Of a stretch of 64,000 nt of DNA, positions 8,406-17,742 are shown piece by piece. Both the position numbers and the translations under genes were made by a program. The stretch is taken from contig DALZZF010000003.1 in assembly GCA_031987605.1 (NCBI GenBank), positions 62,001 to 126,000 on the forward strand, written 5' to 3'. Each line of letters begins with the position of its first letter. Within the stretch, counting starts at the first letter, position 1. The notes under the pieces are model-generated. The model had not been told where the DNA came from, did no database searches, and saw only the letters and a program-made list of their open reading frames with translations. This DNA comes from JAFAGO01 sp031987605 (GTDB taxonomy: Bacteria; Bacteroidota; Bacteroidia; Flavobacteriales; Weeksellaceae).

Positions 8406-9409
8406 TTTGTAAGATTGATTTTCAAATCTACAATAAACTCTATTTCAGATTCCTGAATGTTCAAAGTATGTTTTTTCGGGTACAAAATTTCCAATCGCTT
8501 TCGTACGTTTTCAATTCCGATTCCCGAAGTGACATCTTTTTGCTTATCCGTCTTAAAATTTTGAAGATAAAAATGTAAATCTCCTTTCGAATCATCTATC
8601 TTCAAATCAAAACCTTTCCTATTAAAATCTCCGTGTTTAAACGCATTTTCAACAAAAGGGACTAATACCATCGGCGAAATTTCTGATTTTGGATTTTGAA
8701 TATTCTTTTCAAAAGTAATAAATTCAGGATTTTTAATTCTCAGTTTTTCAAGACCAATTAAACTTTCGATGTAGGTAATTTCTTTGTCGATTGTAATATA
8801 ATCTTTCTCCAAATCTTTCGTACTGTAACGCAAAAGTTGACTCAATTCTTCAATTGCAGGAAGTGCTTTATCGGATTTTTGATACACCAAAGAATAAATG
8901 TTATTCAAAGAATTAAAAATAAAATGTGGATTGATCTGGGTTTTTAAAGCCTGAACTTCTGCTGCTTTTTTTTCTGAAATCAACTGTAAGCGTTCATTTT
9001 CCATTTTTAAAAATTTCTGTATTAAACTAAAAACAGTGGAAATAAAAATAGTGGTGGAACTGTAATAAATATTATCAAAAAAATAGTATCCGAAAGACGT
9101 TCCGGGTGCATAATTCCCTCTTCCGATAAGAAAAGGTAACAATGTCTCTTCCAATAAATACCGAATCAGTACAAAACAAAAAACGCTCACAAAAAAACCA
9201 ATCAGCGTTTTGTACAATTTATGAATATCAAAAAATCGGGGTACAACTATAAAATAATTGAAATAAAAGCAAATAAAAGTAGTCGCAAAAAACGTGAGAG
9301 TGAGCACAAAATGATTCTGCCCGAAAACAACATGAGGCAAAATGACCGTTCCGATGATATTAAGCAGCCAGAAAACAATATGAAGCCCTATAAATTGATT
9401 ATTTTTCAT
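8402..9409 (-). CDS. LytS/YehU-type sensor histidine kinase
   Basis: The kinase has 335 residues from the ATG at 9407-9409; a TTG two codons upstream is less likely. Four hydrophobic segments occupy roughly residues 8-130, then a short coiled linker leads to the His_kinase domain. The phosphoacceptor is H162 in INPHFIFNSLNN, the N-box is FVENAFKHG (N255), and a glycine box GIGIENVRKRL follows. There is no periplasmic sensor domain, so the signal is probably sensed within the membrane. It is co-translated with the downstream LytTR regulator and diverges from a large outer membrane barrel gene, a plausible target. Confidence 0.92.
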   Translation of the reverse strand: MKNNQFIGLHIVFWLLNIIGTVILPHVVFGQNHFVLTLTFFATTFICFYFNYFIVVPRFFDIHKLYKTLIGFFVSVFCFVLIRYLLEETLLPFLIGRGNYAPGTSFGYYFFDNIYYSSTTIFISTVFSLIQKFLKMENERLQLISEKKAAEVQALKTQINPHFIFNSLNNIYSLVYQKSDKALPAIEELSQLLRYSTKDLEKDYITIDKEITYIESLIGLEKLRIKNPEFITFEKNIQNPKSEISPMVLVPFVENAFKHGDFNRKGFDLKIDDSKGDLHFYLQNFKTDKQKDVTSGIGIENVRKRLEILYPKKHTLNIQESEIEFIVDLKINLTK

Positions 9410-9488
9410 GCCCAAATGTAAGGCTGAAGCATGTTCTTTATCAAATCAAATTCGACAAAACCTTATTTTTTCCCGATGAACCGTTTTT

Positions 9489-9507
9489 AGTCTGAGTTTT
9501 TCAGACT
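9489..9507. promoter_or_regulatory. Inverted repeat in the divergent kinase/barrel intergenic region
   Basis: AGTCTGA (9489-9495) and TCAGACT (9501-9507) are perfect inverted repeats separated by five bases. They lie 38 nt upstream of the -7 box of the barrel gene and 80 nt upstream of the kinase start. This could be an operator for the neighbouring regulator, although LytTR proteins usually prefer direct repeats. Confidence 0.35.
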
Positions 9508-9544
9508 TCGTCTAAATGCTGTTTCTATAACTAATTTTTGGAAA

Positions 9545-9552
9545 TAATTTTG
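9545..9552 (+). promoter_or_regulatory. Candidate -7 box of the barrel gene at 9563
   Basis: TAATTTTG fits TAnnTTTG. It ends only 10 nt before the ATG at 9563 (19 nt before the ATG at 9572), giving a very short leader. No TTG is seen at the proper -33 distance, which would fit an activator-dependent promoter. Confidence 0.4.
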
Positions 9553-9562
9553 TGAAAAATTT

Positions 9563-11689
9563 ATGATAACAATGAACGCAAAATATTTTATAGTATTCAG
9601 TTTAATATCTGCAACTGTATTCTCGCAAACCAAAAAAGACAGTGTACAAACGATTCAGGAAGTGAACATTACTTCTACTAAAAAATTGATTGAAAGAAAA
9701 GCCGACCGATTAATTTTCAATGTAGAAGCATCTTTAGCATCACAAGGAATGGATGCTGTGGAAACGCTTGAAAACGTTCCGATGTTGAAGATAGACGAAA
9801 ACCGAAATATCATTTCGATTGTTGGGAAAAGCAGTGTTTCGGTGATGGTAAACGGAAGAATGCTGAATCTTTCAGGAGATGCTTTGATGAATTATTTAAA
9901 AACCATTCGTTCTGAAAATATTGCGAAAATAGAAGTCATCACCACTCCGCCTGCAAAATACGAAGCGCAGGGAAACAGCGGAATCATCAATATTATATTG
10001 AAGAAAAATCCGAATTTAGGTTTCAGCGGGAATATTGGAATGGGACTTCATCAACGAAGTTATTTTGGCGGAAGTACGAATGGAACATTGAATTATCAAA
10101 CCGAAAAACTTAGTTTGAGCTTAAAAAACAATTATCTAAATTCTGCAAAACGTACAGACGAAAACTATTCTATTCTCGGTTCTACGGAAAGTTATAGCAA
10201 ATCCATCCGAAAAGATATGTGGAAAAATCTGGCTCCGAGTTTGGCAATGTCTTATAAAATCAGTGAAAAATCTGAAGTTGGTTTCAACTATTTATTTACA
10301 GATCAAAAACCAAATATGAATATTGCAAACACCACAAAATATATAGAAAACGGTTTAAACATCGAAAATCTTTTCACCGACACAAAACATCGTGAGAAAA
10401 ACACCATCAATACGTTAAGCGTTTATTATGATTTGAAATTAGATTCCGTCGGTAAAAAACTGAGTATCACAGGAAATTATTACAGTAACGATTCCAGAAC
10501 GAATGTTGATTTTAATACATTGAAATCCTCCAGCCAAAGTACAGAATTTGTAAGAACGATATCTTTAATAAAACCTGAAATTCTTTCCGGACAAGCAGAT
10601 TTAGAACTTCCTTTTTCTTTTGGAAACATTGAAACCGGTGCAAAATTCACTCAATTTAAAAACGATTCGGATTTGAGTTATTTTAATTTAGAAAATTCAG
10701 AATGGATTGCGGATGATTCTCGCTCCAATTTATTTCGATACAAAGAAAAAAACGTTGCAGGATATTTCAGTTTTGCAAAAAACTTTGGCGAAAAATGGCA
10801 AACAAAAACGGGTGTTCGTTATGAATTGACTTTGGTTGATGCTTTCACGCCTTCAACCGGAGAACGCAACAAAAACAATTATGGACAATGGTTTCCTTCC
10901 GCATTCGTTGCTTATAAAAACAACAAAAATTCGTACAGCATTGCATATTCCAGAAGAATAAACCGTCCGGATATGGACAATTTGAATCCGTTTCGTTGGT
11001 ATTCCAATACATATTCTTATTCTTCAGGAAATCCTTTGCTACAGCCTTCTTATATTAGCAATTATGAACTATCGTACACCTACAATAATAAATTGAATGC
11101 GAGTTTGTATTATTTACATTTAAAAAATGGATTTGGACAAATTTCGTTTCAGGATGGTTTAGAAAATCATGGAACGTATATGAATACGTATGACAATGAT
11201 TTCTTTGGATTAAATGTTTCGTATACCGATAAAATCTTGCCTTGGTGGGAAGCCACTGTATATGCAAATGCATCATTGACGAGTTCTAAAATTTACAATA
11301 TTGAAGCAACTCCAAAAAATGGAAAAACATTTGAATACAGCATCCGAAATACATTCACTTTAAACCAATTAAAAACCATTAGTTTCTTTTTAAACTTTAG
11401 TCAAAGCCTTCCGTATCAAAATGCAAACTCCTATTTTCATAGTTTCACGAATTTGGATTCCGGATTTAAAATTTCGTTGATGGAAAAGCAACTCCAAATC
11501 AATGCTTCGGTTTCCAATATTTTTGCTGATCGTTGGAGAGGAGATCTTTATTATGCCGATAACAGCCAGCATTTTAATAATTATTGGGACGGAAGAGGAT
11601 TCCGACTAAGCGTGAATTATACGTTTGGTAACAAGAAAGTGAAAGAAGCTCGTTCTATAAATTTTGATGAAAAAGACAGGGCAAAATAA
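9563..11689 (+). CDS. Outer membrane beta-barrel protein (TonB-receptor-like, plug plus barrel)
   Basis: The protein has 708 residues with a signal peptide ending at ATVFSQ and no carboxypeptidase-like N-terminal domain. A plug-like domain covers about residues 30-150, including VSVMVNGRML, IEVITTPPAKYEAQG and GIINIILKK. The rest is barrel strands of the outer-membrane beta-barrel family 3 type. The C terminus extends past the last strands with a short charged tail. The substrate is unknown. The gene diverges from the kinase/LytTR pair and is probably regulated by it. It is a paralogue of the barrel protein at 14730-16931. ATG 9563 and ATG 9572 are both possible starts. Confidence 0.88.
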   Translation: MITMNAKYFIVFSLISATVFSQTKKDSVQTIQEVNITSTKKLIERKADRLIFNVEASLASQGMDAVETLENVPMLKIDENRNIISIVGKSSVSVMVNGRMLNLSGDALMNYLKTIRSENIAKIEVITTPPAKYEAQGNSGIINIILKKNPNLGFSGNIGMGLHQRSYFGGSTNGTLNYQTEKLSLSLKNNYLNSAKRTDENYSILGSTESYSKSIRKDMWKNLAPSLAMSYKISEKSEVGFNYLFTDQKPNMNIANTTKYIENGLNIENLFTDTKHREKNTINTLSVYYDLKLDSVGKKLSITGNYYSNDSRTNVDFNTLKSSSQSTEFVRTISLIKPEILSGQADLELPFSFGNIETGAKFTQFKNDSDLSYFNLENSEWIADDSRSNLFRYKEKNVAGYFSFAKNFGEKWQTKTGVRYELTLVDAFTPSTGERNKNNYGQWFPSAFVAYKNNKNSYSIAYSRRINRPDMDNLNPFRWYSNTYSYSSGNPLLQPSYISNYELSYTYNNKLNASLYYLHLKNGFGQISFQDGLENHGTYMNTYDNDFFGLNVSYTDKILPWWEATVYANASLTSSKIYNIEATPKNGKTFEYSIRNTFTLNQLKTISFFLNFSQSLPYQNANSYFHSFTNLDSGFKISLMEKQLQINASVSNIFADRWRGDLYYADNSQHFNNYWDGRGFRLSVNYTFGNKKVKEARSINFDEKDRAK

Positions 11690-11714
11690 GCGCTGACTGA
11701 ATTTTGAAAATAAA

Positions 11715-11746
11715 AAAAGTGCTGAAGGTGAATGTTCAGCACTTTT
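11715..11746. terminator. Bidirectional intrinsic terminator
   Basis: A perfect 12-bp stem (AAAAGTGCTGAA at 11715-11726 with TTCAGCACTTTT at 11735-11746) and an eight-base loop lie between the convergent barrel and carbonic anhydrase genes. A- and T-runs on both sides allow use from either direction. Confidence 0.9.
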
Positions 11747-11766
11747 ATTTCTGAAAAAAGGGATAT

Positions 11767-12513
11767 TTACTTCGTTCCGAAAACTGTTCTTCCATTCAAT
11801 GGCTGTACCGGACGAGTATTGGCTTTTGGAAGATGGTCTTCAATTTCATCAATTTCTTCTTCCGACATGGTGATCGGCTCTTTAAATACAATCCAGGTTA
11901 CATTATCCGAACAAGGAGGCGTGGTAAGAGAGCCTTGGTAGGTATAAAAGTTTTTATTTTTTGGATACATATTTTCGGGGTTGAATTCGATATCCGTGTC
12001 TTTTTTACCATTTTTAGCCAGGTCTTTGAAGACGTTCAGTTTTTCGAAGTAAGAGTTTTCATCTCCCTCTTTCACCATTACGCCAATCACAATTACGGAA
12101 GATTTGTCTTCTGAAATATGCACAAAGTGAAGCTCCAATGGATAACGTACACCATCTATAGTATGTTCAGATTCTTCATGTGCATGAAACTGATACAGAT
12201 TATATTTCTGTCCTTTGTAGGTAATGAAGCTTCCTTCTTTGAAGTCAAACTGCAGCGAGTGGCCAGTATCCACAATATCTTTTACATCCCCGAGATTGTA
12301 GTTGAAGCTAAGGTCTTTTGTCTTTCCTTCTGTTTTTACTTTTTTGGTAATGATATTAATAGGAGACTGGCTTTTGCTCTGTCCGCATTTTCCAGCTCCG
12401 GCAATTTCACCCCAGTGCTCCGGCGATCCGGCACCCTGATATCCCCATTCTGAATGTTGCGCCTGTACAAAGCCCAATGCCAAAACACCTGCTGTTAAAA
12501 ATAATTTTTTCAT
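11767..12513 (-). CDS. Alpha-class carbonic anhydrase, exported
   Basis: The enzyme (248 residues) interconverts CO2 and bicarbonate. A signal peptide (MKKLFLTAGVLALGFVQAQ) points to the periplasm. Zinc ligands are H110 and H112 in YQFHAHEESEH and H129 in LELHFVH, and the active-site threonine lies in SLTTPPCS. C43 and the cysteine of PPCS match the pair forming a disulfide in other alpha enzymes. It lies 54 nt downstream of a porin-like gene on the same strand, and the two probably form one transcript. Confidence 0.95.
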   Translation of the reverse strand: MKKLFLTAGVLALGFVQAQHSEWGYQGAGSPEHWGEIAGAGKCGQSKSQSPINIITKKVKTEGKTKDLSFNYNLGDVKDIVDTGHSLQFDFKEGSFITYKGQKYNLYQFHAHEESEHTIDGVRYPLELHFVHISEDKSSVIVIGVMVKEGDENSYFEKLNVFKDLAKNGKKDTDIEFNPENMYPKNKNFYTYQGSLTTPPCSDNVTWIVFKEPITMSEEEIDEIEDHLPKANTRPVQPLNGRTVFGTK

Positions 12514-12567
12514 AATGATTGATAAATATTTTGTTGTTTATAATTAAATTTTAATAATACATCTGAA

Positions 12568-13875
12568 TTAAAATGACACCTGATATTGTGCTAAGAACGC
12601 ATTTTTCGTCGTCATTTTGTCACCTGCCAGATTGTAAACAGGATGGTTTCTGTAGGTAAGAGTAAGTTTGGAGGTATGATTGGCAAGCAACCAGTTTACA
12701 CCCAAATCCCAGAAGTTCATAGCATCATTTAGCCGTTCATAATCAGAATGTTGCAAAGAAGCATAAGGCATCAATGTGGTTTTTCCGATAAGATTGTCTT
12801 TCAGTTTGTACCCTGCCTGAACATAATATGTTGTTCCTGTTCCGTACATAGGGAATGCTACTCCGCCTCCATTAAGCACATCGGCATTATTATCACCGTT
12901 TGCAGGATTCATAATCCCGGCATTACGCGTATAATTTTTACCAAAATCCGAATGAGTAATATTTCCGTAAACACTTACTGCTTCACCTTTGCTGCCAATC
13001 GGTGCATCATAGAAAACATCTGCTGCCAAATGGAACATATCGCTTTTAATGGTATCATTTACCGTATTTTTATGCCACATCGCATCTTTCTGATAAATCA
13101 AACCTGCACCAATGTTGAACACTTTTTTCTTTCCTAAATACGTTCCGGTAAGATATGGGGTCTGGTTGGATTCCTGATCGAGGAACTGATATTGAAAATA
13201 CCCGTTGTACTGCATTTTTGCGGGATCCGAAGAAAAACTGGAGTTTTCTGTAATGGCAGGGTTATAGCCGGCCATTTTTTTCACAGACATCGGTTGTGCC
13301 ATTTGTACACGGTAATCGAGTTTTCCGATTTTACCTTTTGCAAAAACAGAAAGTTTTCTCAGAAACTGATCGGTTACATCATTCGTCTGCTGCTGATAAA
13401 TCGGCGCATCGATCCCTAATTGAGAACCCACCGCAGGCGATGCAAAACGGGATAAACCGCTCCATCCGGAAAGTCCCATCCCCAAAGAAAGTTTCGTTTT
13501 GTCGATGGCATATTCACCATACGCATCATGCACAAAAAAACCGGCTTTACGGTCAGAAATATTGTTGTAATTATTCAGTCCGATTTGTGTAAAAGCAAAA
13601 ACACGATCGGTAAGTTGTCCGAAAACCTGAATAGAAGTACGGCGGATTCCGATGTCTGTACCGCTGTTTTTCGCAACACCGTCAATTGTTGTTCCGGGAT
13701 TGTATTCCGAAGTACGGAACCACGCCTGCGTTAAAAAAGTGAATTTTACGAAATTGCTTCCGTCTTCATTCAAAGGTATTTTTCTGTCTTTCAGAAAACT
13801 GCTTTGCTGGGCGTGCATTTGCGACATCCCCATTAATCCTGCACAAAGCGCAAGGACAATTTTAATTTTTTTCAT
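12568..13875 (-). CDS. Porin-like outer membrane beta-barrel protein
   Basis: The protein has 435 residues with a signal peptide (cleavage near MHAQQ). The remainder alternates short hydrophobic strands rich in aromatic residues with polar turns and ends in QYQVSF, a terminal-phenylalanine strand typical of BamA-dependent barrels. There is no plug domain, so it is a porin rather than a TonB receptor. The same-strand carbonic anhydrase gene follows it, suggesting a role in bicarbonate or small-anion passage. That link is inference from context only. Confidence 0.78.
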   Translation of the reverse strand: MKKIKIVLALCAGLMGMSQMHAQQSSFLKDRKIPLNEDGSNFVKFTFLTQAWFRTSEYNPGTTIDGVAKNSGTDIGIRRTSIQVFGQLTDRVFAFTQIGLNNYNNISDRKAGFFVHDAYGEYAIDKTKLSLGMGLSGWSGLSRFASPAVGSQLGIDAPIYQQQTNDVTDQFLRKLSVFAKGKIGKLDYRVQMAQPMSVKKMAGYNPAITENSSFSSDPAKMQYNGYFQYQFLDQESNQTPYLTGTYLGKKKVFNIGAGLIYQKDAMWHKNTVNDTIKSDMFHLAADVFYDAPIGSKGEAVSVYGNITHSDFGKNYTRNAGIMNPANGDNNADVLNGGGVAFPMYGTGTTYYVQAGYKLKDNLIGKTTLMPYASLQHSDYERLNDAMNFWDLGVNWLLANHTSKLTLTYRNHPVYNLAGDKMTTKNAFLAQYQVSF

Positions 13876-13909
13876 TATAAAATAAGAATTATTAATCTAT
13901 AGAATCGTG

Positions 13910-13932
13910 AAACCGCTCTTCATAAGCGGTTT
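13910..13932. terminator. Hairpin between the 128-residue gene and the porin gene
   Basis: AAACCGCT (13910-13917) pairs with AGCGGTTT (13925-13932) around a seven-base loop. It lies 44 nt beyond the stop of the gene at 13976 and 35 nt before the porin start. No strong T-run follows on the minus strand, so it may be a weak terminator or a leader hairpin. Confidence 0.4.
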
Positions 13933-13975
13933 AAAGCGTCATGAAGAAATTATATATGGAATAAAATAAAGAGAA

Positions 13976-14362
13976 TTATCCCGGAAAGTCAAACTTCCAG
14001 TTGCAATAAAGCGTATAGAACTGAACTTCTGCTAAAACAGGATTAGAGGAAAACCTGTTTAGGGTGTTATTGGGTTTAAAAGATAAAGCCGAATAAATTT
14101 CTGAAAGAAAAAATCCTGCGATTGCATAAACCTGCGAAAGAATTTCTTCATTTGGAAGAATTTCTTCTCCGGTAAATCCGTAGTTGATGGTTTTAAAATC
14201 AACCGAATATCCTGAATGATGTTTAGAAATTTCGGAATGAAAACCGTAATCATTACTGCTTCCGCCAGAAAGATGAAAAACAAGCATAAAAAGAAAAAGA
14301 AAAATCAGCGAAACTGATGCCGTTTTCTTGATTAATACTCCTAAATTTTGTTGAAACAACAT
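13976..14362 (-). CDS. Hypothetical exported or membrane-anchored protein
   Basis: I do not recognise this 128-residue protein. An N-terminal hydrophobic segment (about residues 14-32, SVSLIFLFLFMLVFHLSGG) suggests export or anchoring. The rest is polar and mixed, with two histidines in SKHHSGY, aromatic residues, one cysteine near the end (LYCNWKF) and no known motif. The predicted promoter at 14380-14411 and the steady reading frame support a real gene. It stands alone between the porin and the second barrel gene. Confidence 0.55.
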   Translation of the reverse strand: MLFQQNLGVLIKKTASVSLIFLFLFMLVFHLSGGSSNDYGFHSEISKHHSGYSVDFKTINYGFTGEEILPNEEILSQVYAIAGFFLSEIYSALSFKPNNTLNRFSSNPVLAEVQFYTLYCNWKFDFPG

Positions 14363-14729
14363 GGTTAATTTTGTGGGTGCAAAGGTAAAACCACTTTTAC
14401 GAAATCACCAAAAAAATACGATTATAAATATAAATAATCATTACTGATAAAAATTGACAGCAACTATGATACAAGAAAAACATATGCAATGCCCTGCTCA
14501 ACCTTTAAATTGCTGTTTTAAAGTAGATTCCGAATACTTTTTTTGAATATTAATGAAAATCATCAAAACCATAAAAGGAAAAATAAGTTTGAAAAATGAC
14601 CAAAAATCAACAAACATCAACCCAAAAATATTTAAAATAATTTTTTTTTAAATACACAATATAACAGTCGGATAAAAAAATGGTAACAAAAAGACAAAAA
14701 TGATGTCTAATTGAATAGATATAAATTTT
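14363..14729. other. Gene-free AT-rich divergent intergenic region
   Basis: Between the 128-residue gene and the second barrel gene, 367 nt hold no open frame that looks coding. Apart from the minus-strand promoter at 14380-14411 I see only AT-rich sequence. I find no RNA-like fold, tRNA or clear plus-strand TAnnTTTG box for the barrel gene. Confidence 0.6.
14380..14411 (-). promoter_or_regulatory. Promoter of the 128-residue gene
   Basis: On the minus strand TTG (14409-14411) and TACCTTTG (14380-14387) are separated by 21 nt, matching the -33/-7 consensus. The -7 box ends 17 nt before the start codon. Confidence 0.5.
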
Positions 14730-16931
14730 ATGAAGTATAAATACCTTGTTGCCGCAGGCTTTTTGTTGATGTTCAATTGCGCTTTTTCACAGGAAAATTC
14801 TAACAAAGAAGATCCAAAAGAAAAGAAAATTGATGAAGTTACGATTACCAAAACCAAAAAAGCAATCGAACAGAAAGCAGATCGCACCATCTTCGACTTT
14901 TCTGAGCAGCCGCACCTTAACACCGGAAGCGCAATGGAAGGAATTAAAAAACTGCCGGGATTGGTTGCCACAGATATTGCAGGAATGATGTATCAGGGAA
15001 AAATGCTGGATGTATATCTTAACGGTCGCCCTCTGAATATTTCGAGCAACGATTTAACTTCTTTTTTGGAAGGAATGCCTGCCAATTCAATAGAAAGAAT
15101 TGAAGTTATTACGCAGCCCGGCGCTGAATTTCCGGCAACTTCCGGAGGTGCGATTATGAACATCATCACCAATAAAAACGCCAATAAATACCTCACGGCA
15201 AATTATTCCGGGAATTATGCCTTCACTAATGAGAATAAATTTCGCAGCAGAACCAATAATTCCGTGAGTTTAAATGCAAGAAATTCACTTTTTGGCTGGC
15301 AGTTGCGATTTGGGCAAAACTATCGCGAAAGTATGATGGATAGTAATCAGGACAATTTGGTGCTTTCCAATACCGATCGTATCGGAAGAGGTTATTTTGC
15401 AAAAGCCGGACTTACTTTTGATCTTGGAAACGACCGCCTGCTTTTGAACTATGATATCTACTATAATAATAACGACAACACCACCAATAGCAACGGTTTA
15501 ACAGTAATTCCCAATCCGGAAAACAACGCATTTTTGGATAATCCTTTTACATCTTTGGATGCAGCAAGAACCAATATGATGCGGCAGGAAGCTGTAATGA
15601 CCTATCAAAAAAGATTTAACGACAAAAACAAGAAACTCGATTTCGAGGCCGGATATACCCGATCTGATAATGATTTCCTTCAGGACAATATTTTCAACCA
15701 GTCTTTGTATGGTGGTTTAATTAATTTGGGAACGATTCTGAACAATACTTCTTTAATGGAAATTTCCAATTTTAAAGTGGACTATTCCCAGCCTGCCAAA
15801 ATTTTAGATGAAGGAAAAATCAGCTTGGGAGGACTTTTTGAAAAACAAAGTTTCGACACCCAAAGTTTCGGAACCACCAATCTGGAATACAATCGATATA
15901 CCATCGCTACTTATCTGGAAATTTCCGCAAAACTGAAAAAATTCGATTTCAAAATCGGAACCCGTGCGGAAAATTATGATATTTCGGGCACAACACGCTA
16001 TTTTGAAGATGATGTTTTACAAGAAAAAAGTTTGATTCCTTTTAATAAATTCAAATTATTTCCGAATGCCAGTGTTCAGTACAACATTTTGGATCAACTC
16101 TATTTTGCACTGAACTATGATAAAAAAATCAGTTTGCCAACAATTTCTGCATTAAATCCCAATAACAATACTTTTCAGGGACCCAATACAACGATTACCG
16201 GAAATCCGTTTCTACAGCCCACCATTTATAATAATTTCGAGGCAAAACTTTCCGCTTTTGATTATGCTTTTATCAGTTTTAATGTTTCTACTGTAGACAA
16301 TCAGATTGCGCAACTGGTGTATCGTGAAGACAACCTCATCCGAAATCAGCAGGTCAACATTCCGGATATGAAAATTCATAATTTCAACTTTGGGATGCCA
16401 CTACCTTTTATGGTGTTTTACAAGCCGTTCAGCGAAATTATGGAAATGAATTTCAATATCGATAAAATGAATTTCCTCTATTTTTATGTTGGAAACGTAA
16501 AACATTACATCAAAGGGCGCGACAATAAAAGCCTTTGGATTTATAATATTATGGCGCAGATTGTTCTCCCAATGGATGTAAAAATGACCGCCAATTACAA
16601 TGTTCTTTCCAAAAAAGCGGATTTTTATTACATTCAATCCGAAAAACCGTTTAATCATGGATTTGACCTCACATTTGCCAAAAAATTCATGAGTGACCGA
16701 TTAACACTTTCGGTATATGCAAATGATATTTTCAATACACAGGTGCAGCAACTGCGTACAGTTCCAAATATTGGCGAAAGTGTGTATTTGTATAATAAAT
16801 ACGACACAAGAAATTTTGGAATTTCCGTAAACTATAAGCTGCCTACAAAAAATAAATTAGCAAAAGAAGATCCGAATATCCTGAAACAAGGCACGCAGAC
16901 TGAAAGCACAGGTGGTGTTAGCGTTCCTTAA
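14730..16931 (+). CDS. Outer membrane beta-barrel protein (TonB-receptor-like), paralogue
   Basis: The protein has 733 residues with a signal peptide ending near CAFSQ. A plug-like region around residues 35-150 includes MLDVYLNGRPLN, IERIEVITQPGAEFPATSGG and IMNIITNK, then barrel strands. It matches the product at 9563-11689 in architecture and motifs (KAIEQKADRTIF versus KLIERKADRLIF). A C-terminal tail of about 30 polar residues follows the last strand. The ligand is unknown. Promoter elements are not obvious in the 367-nt region upstream. Confidence 0.88.
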   Translation: MKYKYLVAAGFLLMFNCAFSQENSNKEDPKEKKIDEVTITKTKKAIEQKADRTIFDFSEQPHLNTGSAMEGIKKLPGLVATDIAGMMYQGKMLDVYLNGRPLNISSNDLTSFLEGMPANSIERIEVITQPGAEFPATSGGAIMNIITNKNANKYLTANYSGNYAFTNENKFRSRTNNSVSLNARNSLFGWQLRFGQNYRESMMDSNQDNLVLSNTDRIGRGYFAKAGLTFDLGNDRLLLNYDIYYNNNDNTTNSNGLTVIPNPENNAFLDNPFTSLDAARTNMMRQEAVMTYQKRFNDKNKKLDFEAGYTRSDNDFLQDNIFNQSLYGGLINLGTILNNTSLMEISNFKVDYSQPAKILDEGKISLGGLFEKQSFDTQSFGTTNLEYNRYTIATYLEISAKLKKFDFKIGTRAENYDISGTTRYFEDDVLQEKSLIPFNKFKLFPNASVQYNILDQLYFALNYDKKISLPTISALNPNNNTFQGPNTTITGNPFLQPTIYNNFEAKLSAFDYAFISFNVSTVDNQIAQLVYREDNLIRNQQVNIPDMKIHNFNFGMPLPFMVFYKPFSEIMEMNFNIDKMNFLYFYVGNVKHYIKGRDNKSLWIYNIMAQIVLPMDVKMTANYNVLSKKADFYYIQSEKPFNHGFDLTFAKKFMSDRLTLSVYANDIFNTQVQQLRTVPNIGESVYLYNKYDTRNFGISVNYKLPTKNKLAKEDPNILKQGTQTESTGGVSVP

Positions 16932-17043
16932 AATTAATAAACAGCGTTTTCGCTTTATATTTTTATTTTGAGGATTTGGCACATTAAATGGTGTCGGGCT
17001 AAAGTTCCTATTGATCTTTAGAACAAATTGAGGTTAATTGTAA

Positions 17044-17739
17044 TTATAGTGTTTCACACACTGCCCAAATATTATCATTTTCCGGAACAGGAGCCGTGAT
17101 TTCAATTTCTTCTTTCGTTACAGGATGAGTGAAATTCAGTTTTCTGGCGTGAAGCGAAATTCCACCATCAGGATTGGAACGTGGTGCTCCATATTTAAGG
17201 TCACCTTTTATGGGAATTCCGATTTTGGAAAGCTGTGCACGAATCTGATGATGACGGCCGGTTTCCAGATCGATTTCCAACAACTGATAATGATCCAACA
17301 CTTTTAATAAAGTATAGGTAAGGATGGATTCTTTTGCGCCATCGGTTGCTTTTGGAAAAACAATCGCTTTATTGGTCTTTTCGTTTTTCTTTAAATAATG
17401 CACCAAACGTTGGGATTGCGGAATCAGTTCTTTCGGAACCAAAGCCCAATATGTTTTTTTAATCTCACGGTTTTTCACCATTTGGGTTAATCGCGAAAGT
17501 GCTTTGGAAGTTTTGGCGTAAATCACCAGTCCGGAAGTCGGGCGGTCAATACGATGAACCAAACCCAGAAAAACATTTCCGGGTTTTTTGTCTCTTTTTT
17601 TAATAAAATTTTTAATCAAGTCAAGCAGCGATTCGTCACCGGTTTTATCGCCCTGCACAAGCTGCCCGGCTTTTTTGTTGATAACGAGAAGATGATTGTC
17701 TTCGTAGAGAATCTGATTTTCTGTAAAATCTTTATTCAT
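17044..17739 (-). CDS. RluA-family RNA pseudouridine synthase
   Basis: The protein (231 residues) isomerises uridine to pseudouridine in rRNA or tRNA. The catalytic motif HRIDRPTSGL (about residues 63-72) carries the conserved aspartate, and ETGRHHQIRAQL and a late KYGA region are typical of the RluA/RluC group. No N-terminal S4 domain is present, so it is a short single-domain form whose target cannot be told. It is last in a three-gene minus-strand run after panB and a small membrane protein. Confidence 0.9.
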   Translation of the reverse strand: MNKDFTENQILYEDNHLLVINKKAGQLVQGDKTGDESLLDLIKNFIKKRDKKPGNVFLGLVHRIDRPTSGLVIYAKTSKALSRLTQMVKNREIKKTYWALVPKELIPQSQRLVHYLKKNEKTNKAIVFPKATDGAKESILTYTLLKVLDHYQLLEIDLETGRHHQIRAQLSKIGIPIKGDLKYGAPRSNPDGGISLHARKLNFTHPVTKEEIEITAPVPENDNIWAVCETL

Positions 17740-17742
17740 TAC

